Positions 8,533-12,618 of a stretch of DNA of 15,514 bases are shown piece by piece; within the stretch, counting starts at the first letter, position 1; each line of letters starts with the position of its first letter. Origin of the DNA: CAVSWN01 sp046728115 (GTDB lineage Bacteria > Acidobacteriota > Vicinamibacteria > Vicinamibacterales > CAVVIG01); the NCBI GenBank assembly GCA_046728115.1, contig JBKPDW010000040.1:1-15514 (forward strand), written 5' to 3'. The translations under genes and the position numbers were made by a program. The notes beneath the pieces are model-generated. The model was not told the origin of the DNA and did not search any database. It was given only the letters and a program-made list of their open reading frames with translations.

Positions 8533-9226
8533 CCGCCAGGTCCGGCTGCTCCGCGGCGCTCTCGAGAAAGCGCATATACGATTCGAACGCACGCCGATTG
8601 TGCTGGCGCACTGTCGCCTCGAGCTTCTGGAGATCCCGCTCGCGCATCGCGGCGAGGATCGTCCGATGCTCCTGCTGGGCCTGCTCGGCGCGTCGAACGA
8701 GGACGCCGCGGAAGAAGTAGCGCCGGACGCGATCCCAGCGCGCGAGAACGCGCGCGGTCATCTCGCCGAGCATCGGCAGCCCCGGCAGCGCGCCGATCGT
8801 CAAATGGAAGCGCGTGTTCATGGCGGCCCACTGCGCGTGCCGTTTCGTCGCAACCGCGCGATCCATCTCGGCGACCATTTTTGCGAGTGCGTCGATCTCG
8901 CCGGCAGTCGCCCGCTCGGCGACGATACGCGAGGCGACCACCTCGAGCCCTTCGAGCACGGCGAAGACGTCCTGAATCGATTCGGGTGAAATGGGCGCGA
9001 CCGTCACGCCGGTGTGCGGCACGGTGACGACGAGGCCTTCGGACTGCAGCATCTGTATCGCTTCCCGGACGGGAATGGTGCTGACCTGCAGATGCCGCGC
9101 GAGATCGTCGATCACCAGGCGCTCGCCCGGACGGAGCTCGCAGCGCATGATGGCGTCGCGCAGCGTCTGATAGGCGAATTCCTGCTTGGTCCGGTGTCGG
9201 CTCCCACGCTCGACGTCTATCGGCAT
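8396..9226 (-). CDS. GntR-family transcriptional regulator, FCD (FadR-like) subfamily
   Basis: This is a cytoplasmic DNA-binding repressor or activator of 276 residues. The N-terminal winged helix-turn-helix spans about 13-78, with the recognition segment DDLARHLQVSTIPVREAIQM. The FCD effector domain is at about 85-222. Its metal-site positions are N137 and H141 (NTRFH), H187 (QQEHRTIL) and H209 (RQHNRRAF); Asn replaces the Asp found first in many relatives. FCD regulators usually sense small organic or sugar acids bound at this metal site. The last 50 residues (about 225-276) are an Arg/Pro-rich tail outside the domain, and residues about 232-276 are encoded antisense to the second TPR gene. 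The start has GAGGG 11 nt upstream. The gene is 75 nt after the cytochrome on the same strand. A candidate target is the GTATAC palindrome at 1885-1896. Confidence 0.9.
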   Translation of the reverse strand: MPIDVERGSRHRTKQEFAYQTLRDAIMRCELRPGERLVIDDLARHLQVSTIPVREAIQMLQSEGLVVTVPHTGVTVAPISPESIQDVFAVLEGLEVVASRIVAERATAGEIDALAKMVAEMDRAVATKRHAQWAAMNTRFHLTIGALPGLPMLGEMTARVLARWDRVRRYFFRGVLVRRAEQAQQEHRTILAAMRERDLQKLEATVRQHNRRAFESYMRFLESAAEQPDLAVSEEDEPPAGVAGRSPSRAPRRRHRPPLSTRPPDRNARLRSAGSR

Positions 9227-9249
9227 GATGGCGGCAGCCCTCGCTAACA

Positions 9250-9278
9250 GGCAGGGAATCTGCCAGATATGATATAGC
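9250..9278. promoter_or_regulatory. GntR-gene upstream site: 11-mer shared with the receptor promoter, plus small inverted repeat
   Basis: TATGATATAGC (9268-9278) differs by one base from TACGATATAGC (1891-1901) at the receptor promoter. It is the only AT-rich patch in the 75-bp gap before the regulator gene and contains tandem GATAT GATAT. Next to it GGCAG (9250-9254) and CTGCC (9260-9264) form a 5-bp inverted repeat. The site could serve autoregulation or be part of the regulator's own promoter; no convincing -35/-10 pair was found on the minus strand. Confidence 0.4.
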
Positions 9279-9301
9279 GGTTTCCGTTTTGAACGTCCCC
9301 G

Positions 9302-10405
9302 TCAGCGCACGATGCGAATGAGATGATCCGTGAATGAGTGATGCATTTCACGGACCTCGTATTTCGGCATGTGACAGGTGACGCAGCCGGTCGACGCAAC
9401 CTTGCACGCTGGAGACCCAGGCTCCGATGGCGCCGTGCCTCGCGCGGCATGGCACGCGAGGCCGCGGGCGTCGTAAGATCCGGCATCACGCACGAGAGGC
9501 CGATGCGGGGTGTGGCACGCGATGCACGTGAGCCGCCGATCGCCGCCGCTCCAGCACTTGCGGGATAGCAATCGGTAGGGCTGCGAACGGAGCGCCGCAA
9601 TTCCTTTCTCGTCCGCAAGCTTCACGTCCCAGAACGTCGTATGGCACGCCCCGCAGAAGTCGACGGAATCGGCGGGGTCGAGGTGTGCCGGGTTCAGAAT
9701 CGCAGCCTTTCCTTCAGCGGTTCGCCGCTCCCGCATCGCGGAGACGTGGCGGCGTCCAGGCCCGTGACACGCTTCGCACGTGATCCCTGGGGTCGCGGCG
9801 CCCGGCTCGAACACCTCCTGCGCGACCGCCGCCGTCGAATGGCAACCGAAGCATCGCCGGACTTCCACACCGCCGACCATGCGTCCCATTGCCTCGCCAA
9901 CGGTTCGCGGCGTGTCGTCACCGCGCGCCGGCGTAAAATCGAGTCCGCCGATACCCTCGTAGTAACTGACGCGCGCCTCGCGGAACGCGCCGTCGCGTTC
10001 GAACAGAAACGACTGCCCCACTTTTCCAACGCCAAACGTCCACGCGATCGGGATGGACACAGCGCCGGCGCCGTCGGCCACCGTATAGGTGCTGCCTTCG
10101 GCCGTCGTCGCAATCTCGTAGGTGTAGTTGGCCGCTTTGAATGTGAGCCGCCGGTGGGCGCGCAACGGCTCGGAAGCCCTTGCGGGCGTCAACGTCTGCG
10201 CCATCGACGTCGTCGCTTGTGTCGCTCCGTGAGCGGCGTGACATTCGGTGCAGGTGGCGGCGCCGGCATAATCGGTCCGGGCCGCGGCCCCTTTGGTTGG
10301 CCACCAGCCCGGATCCTGAAGCCGGTCCGCAGTCGCCATCTGCGCTTCGAGCACGGCAGCCGCGGTGGCGGCACCAAACACAGCAGCTGCGACGGCCATT
10401 TTCAA
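9302..10405 (-). CDS. Exported multiheme c-type cytochrome, six CXXCH motifs plus one degenerate site
   Basis: This is a periplasmic electron-transfer protein of 367 residues. The TTG at 10405 is chosen because GGAG lies 7 nt upstream and gives an N-terminus MKMAVAAAVFGAATAAAVLE typical of a signal peptide. A TTG at 10432 and an ATG at 10399 are alternatives. CXXCH heme-attachment motifs are at about 52 (CTECH), 185 (CFGCH), 210 (CEACH), 251 (CGACH), 294 (CIACH) and 341 (CVTCH). A seventh position at 315-319 reads GLACH, where Gly replaces the first Cys. The gap between hemes 1 and 2 holds a 125-residue beta-rich segment. The C-terminal CVTCHMPK and HHSFTDH are typical of the cytochrome c554-like/doubled-CXXCH group; the later His are likely distal ligands. 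No catalytic role can be assigned. It is followed 75 nt later by the GntR-family gene. The start is less certain than the family. Confidence 0.87.
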   Translation of the reverse strand: MKMAVAAAVFGAATAAAVLEAQMATADRLQDPGWWPTKGAAARTDYAGAATCTECHAAHGATQATTSMAQTLTPARASEPLRAHRRLTFKAANYTYEIATTAEGSTYTVADGAGAVSIPIAWTFGVGKVGQSFLFERDGAFREARVSYYEGIGGLDFTPARGDDTPRTVGEAMGRMVGGVEVRRCFGCHSTAAVAQEVFEPGAATPGITCEACHGPGRRHVSAMRERRTAEGKAAILNPAHLDPADSVDFCGACHTTFWDVKLADEKGIAALRSQPYRLLSRKCWSGGDRRLTCIACHTPHRPLVRDAGSYDARGLACHAARGTAPSEPGSPACKVASTGCVTCHMPKYEVREMHHSFTDHLIRIVR

Positions 10406-10514
10406 ATCAGCGCTCCGTGGAGACGCAGACAATTGTCAACCGGTATGCTCACCTGATCATGTCGAGTGGCTCGAGGCGGCGCAAGTTTTCAGACGACCGC
10501 ACCACCGAGCCGTC

Positions 10515-10536
10515 GCGTCGAACCGAGCCTCGACGC
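10515..10536. repeat. 7-bp inverted repeat downstream of the PEBP gene
   Basis: GCGTCGA and TCGACGC enclose an 8-nt loop. It lies 33 nt after the stop of the minus-strand PEBP-family gene and 110 nt before the cytochrome start. It could act as an RNA 3'-end hairpin, but there is no T-tract, so it is not a standard intrinsic terminator. Confidence 0.35.
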
Positions 10537-10568
10537 CACGCGCAACTTGTCCGCCATTTGTTCGGCTT

Positions 10569-11153
10569 CTAGTCGTAGGCCCGGGCGAACAGTCCGCCGA
10601 TGCTGGACGCGGCCAACTGGTGGCCCTTGACAGCGGCCAGGAACGCCTCGCGGGTCAGGCCCGGTGACAAGGTCGGTTCCACGTCCAGCGCCATCACCGT
10701 GATCAGGTAGTGATGCTGACCATCGCCGCGCGGCGGACAGGGGCCGAGGTAATTGGCGTTGCCGCGAGTCCCGCTGCCGCCGGTGAAATTCCTGCCGGCC
10801 GTGCCATCGCCCTCTGCGAGTTCATGCACCCTCGGCGCGATGTTGTATGCAACCCAGTGCGAGACGCCCGCGCCCGCTTGGCCGTCGATGTCGTACATCA
10901 GGATGGCGAAGCTCCTGGTGCCCTCAGGCGCATTTGTCCAGGCAAGCTGAGGCGAGACATTCTGCCCCGGGCACGGACAGATCTCGGTCGAGCCGGGCCT
11001 GCAGGGGCGTTTCGGATCGTCGGCGGCGAAACGGATCGGGATGCGCGCGCCGTCTTCGATCGACGTCGAACTGAGAGTGAAATACGATGCCGCCTGCGTA
11101 CCAGGCAACGCCGCGATCATCGCCGCGCTCAACGCCAGGCTCAGTTTGCGCAT
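10569..11153 (-). CDS. Secreted YbhB/YbcL-family (PEBP, Raf-kinase-inhibitor-like) protein
   Basis: This protein of 194 residues has a signal peptide at 1-21 (GTQA-A) and a single phosphatidylethanolamine-binding-protein fold. Family landmarks are NVSPQLAW (65-72), the anion-pocket segment YDIDGQAGAGVSHW (87-100), which replaces the usual DPDAP, and GPCPPRGDGQHHY (137-149). Bacterial members are of unknown or varied function, and export is common. Between residues 44 and 62 there is an insertion with three Cys (51, 59, 61), which could form disulfides with each other or with Cys139. The ATG at 11153 starts a clean signal peptide; an in-frame GTG at 11168 would only add MCLVP. It has no clear Shine-Dalgarno. 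It is on the same strand as the cytochrome but 163 nt away, so it may be transcribed separately. Confidence 0.9.
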   Translation of the reverse strand: MRKLSLALSAAMIAALPGTQAASYFTLSSTSIEDGARIPIRFAADDPKRPCRPGSTEICPCPGQNVSPQLAWTNAPEGTRSFAILMYDIDGQAGAGVSHWVAYNIAPRVHELAEGDGTAGRNFTGGSGTRGNANYLGPCPPRGDGQHHYLITVMALDVEPTLSPGLTREAFLAAVKGHQLAASSIGGLFARAYD

Positions 11154-11361
11154 GGGCACCAGGCACACAGGACGACGCCGATCGCGTGCCGCGCGGAAGA
11201 AAAACGCAATTAGCGTGGCAGCTTATCACGATGGCGGCCGGACAACCACGCCACGAGAATCTTGAACGGCCACTATCAGCGCCCATGAGTTCACAACGTC
11301 TGCTCCAGGCGCGACTTCGCTACGGTATCGGCAGCGGTCCCCATGATCAAGTCGCAAGGAA

Positions 11362-12342
11362 TCAGGGCTTGGCGCACGTTCGGGCGAAGTCCCACGCGGC
11401 GTCGTCCACGGGAATGCCATCGCGCGCGTGTTGGCGGCGTGCGGTGAGCGTGCGCTGACCCGGGTATCGCGTGCGCAGGTCGCCGACGATCGCGCCGGCG
11501 ATCCGCGCGATCTCCTCTGCGCTGCTGAGCGCCGAGACGTCGATGGCGATGAACACCTGCGACAAGTTCGTTTCCCGCTCTGGCGCGGCGGGTATTTCGT
11601 GTGTGGCGCGACCGGCGGCAAGCGTGGCGGCAATCGCGTCGAGCATGATCGAGAGACCCGTTCCTTTCCAGAATCCGATGGGCAGCGGCCGGCGCGACGC
11701 CTCGATGGCAGCGGGGTCGCGTGTGAGAGCGCCGCTCGCGTCGAACCCTCCCGCCACGGGCAGCATCTCGCCGCGCGCGCGGTAGGCGGCCAGCGCGCCG
11801 TACGAGAACTGTGACATCGCCATGTCGAGCACGAGATGGCCTTCCGGGCGCGGCAGCGCAATCACGAGCGGGTTGTTACCGATTCGTGGCTCGTCGAGGC
11901 CCCAGGGCGGCAGGTTGGGAAGCGTGTTCGACCAGCAGACGCCAATCACGCCCGCGTCGGCGGCCTGCCAGCCGTATGTCCCACCGCGCATCCAGTGATT
12001 GGTGTTGGCGAGGGCGACGCAGCCGATGCCGTGGGCGCGCGCGCACGCGATAGCGGTATTCATCGATTCCCACGCATTGAGCGCTCCCACGCCGCAGCGT
12101 CCGTCCCAGCGTTCCAGTCCGCCGGCTGCCGAGACGCGCTGCGCGCGCGCCGTCGCGTTGACGACTCCGCTGCAGATCATCGCGACGAGACGAGGGAACA
12201 TATTCAGACCATGGGACGAAACGCCGTCGCGCGTCGAGTCGGCGATGATCTGCGCACAGCGCCGCGCGCGCTCTTCCTCGAGGCCGACGTTCTCCAGCGC
12301 ACGCGTCAGGGTGTCGGCGAGTTCCTGGTAGTCGACAGTCAC
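11362..12342 (-). CDS. yiaK: 3-dehydro-L-gulonate 2-dehydrogenase (2,3-diketo-L-gulonate reductase), YiaK/DlgD-like
   Basis: This is a cytoplasmic NAD(P)H-dependent oxidoreductase of the malate/lactate (Ldh2/LDH2) family, 326 residues against about 332 for E. coli YiaK. The known reaction reduces 2,3-diketo-L-gulonate to 3-dehydro-L-gulonate in sugar-acid catabolism. The catalytic His is H44 in DGVSSHGLNMFPR. YiaK-specific blocks are ANTNHWMRGGTYGWQAADAG (112-131), PPWGLDEPRIGNNPL (145-159), DMAMSQFSYG (173-182) and LPIGFWKGTGLSIMLD (220-235). The C-terminus GIPVDDAAW also matches. The start is the GTG at 12342: no Shine-Dalgarno precedes it, but this start overlaps the stop of a 47-codon upstream ORF (GTGA). 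It is divergent from the second Oar-like receptor. No partner sugar-acid genes (kinase, transporter, aldolase) are in the window. The subfamily match is strong, while the in vivo substrate is inferred. Confidence 0.9.
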   Translation of the reverse strand: MTVDYQELADTLTRALENVGLEEERARRCAQIIADSTRDGVSSHGLNMFPRLVAMICSGVVNATARAQRVSAAGGLERWDGRCGVGALNAWESMNTAIACARAHGIGCVALANTNHWMRGGTYGWQAADAGVIGVCWSNTLPNLPPWGLDEPRIGNNPLVIALPRPEGHLVLDMAMSQFSYGALAAYRARGEMLPVAGGFDASGALTRDPAAIEASRRPLPIGFWKGTGLSIMLDAIAATLAAGRATHEIPAAPERETNLSQVFIAIDVSALSSAEEIARIAGAIVGDLRTRYPGQRTLTARRQHARDGIPVDDAAWDFARTCAKP

Positions 12343-12482
12343 GAGCAGACCGTGCGGCGGGCTCTCACAACGCCGAGTCGCTTCGCGCGAATGCCCACGT
12401 GGCGTCCCCAGCCAAGGGCGAACGTTGACGGAATATCAAGGGCGGAGCCCTTGGCTGGTTCGTGCGCGTCGAGTTTCATCAT
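12339..12482 (-). CDS. Candidate 47-residue leader ORF coupled to yiaK
   Basis: An ATG-ATG start at 12482 follows GAGG with a 6-nt spacer. The ORF runs 47 codons and ends in a TGA that overlaps the GTG of yiaK by 3 nt within GTGA. The peptide begins MMKLDAHEPAKGSALDIPST and has a basic C-terminal half (RHVGIRAKRLG and an RARR stretch), with no signal peptide and no family I recognise. Since yiaK lacks its own ribosome-binding site, this ORF could deliver ribosomes to it. An inverted-repeat cluster (12408-12458) lies inside the ORF. Alternatively the peptide is a chance reading of a dispersed palindromic repeat. Confidence 0.4.
   Translation of the reverse strand: MMKLDAHEPAKGSALDIPSTFALGWGRHVGIRAKRLGVVRARRTVCS
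12408..12458. repeat. Three-arm inverted repeat able to form two exclusive hairpins
   Basis: CCAGCCAAGGGC (12408-12419) and GCCCTTGGCTGG (12447-12458) are perfect 12-bp arms around a 27-nt loop. Inside the loop CAAGGGC (12437-12443) repeats the first arm's core and can pair instead with GCCCTTG (12447-12453) across a 3-nt loop. The two stems share an arm, so they exclude each other. It lies between yiaK and the second receptor. It may be an attenuator-like leader for yiaK, or a REP-like intergenic palindrome found elsewhere in the genome. Confidence 0.65.
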
Positions 12483-12504
12483 CGCCCGCCTCGCTCTCCG
12501 TCGC

Positions 12505-12522
12505 CGCGACATGCGCGTCGCG
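12505..12522. repeat. 6-bp inverted repeat in the yiaK-receptor divergent region
   Basis: CGCGAC and GTCGCG flank a 6-nt loop. In this GC-rich context such a small repeat can arise by chance; no function is assigned. Confidence 0.25.
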
Positions 12523-12530
12523 ATTTGTCC

Positions 12531-12559
12531 TTTACTTTACCGGTAAAGGGTGATATCTG
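12531..12559 (+). promoter_or_regulatory. Weak candidate promoter of the second Oar-like receptor
   Basis: TTTACT (12531-12536, 4/6 to the -35 consensus) is followed after 17 bp by TATCTG (12554-12559, 3/6 to the -10). The hexamers are poor but the spacing is ideal, and the palindrome at 12535-12548 fills the spacer, as in a repressible promoter. The leader would be about 50 nt. Confidence 0.35.
12535..12548. promoter_or_regulatory. Perfect 14-bp palindrome, LacI-family-type operator
   Basis: CTTTACCGGTAAAG is fully symmetric with a central CG, the hallmark of operators of LacI-family sugar regulators; the TTTACCGGTAAA form is common among them. It lies in the divergent region between yiaK and the second receptor, so it could control both. 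No LacI-family gene is in the window, so the regulator would be encoded elsewhere. Confidence 0.55.
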
Positions 12560-12608
12560 ATCCGCGCAAAACGATTGCCTTTAGCCCTCGCCAGTCGGCC
12601 GCGCCGAT

Positions 12609-12614
12609 GGAGGT
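12609..12614 (+). promoter_or_regulatory. Strong ribosome-binding site fixing the start of the second receptor
   Basis: GGAGGT ends 4 nt before the ATG at 12619. It selects that ATG over the out-of-frame GATG at 12606-12609, which it overlaps. Confidence 0.75.
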
Positions 12615-12618
12615 CACC

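Noticed and set aside
10428..10439. GACAATTGTC palindrome overlapping a TTGACA-like hexamer before the cytochrome
   Set aside because: No -10 element at 16-18 bp and it would place the transcript start at or after the ribosome-binding site; likely chance.
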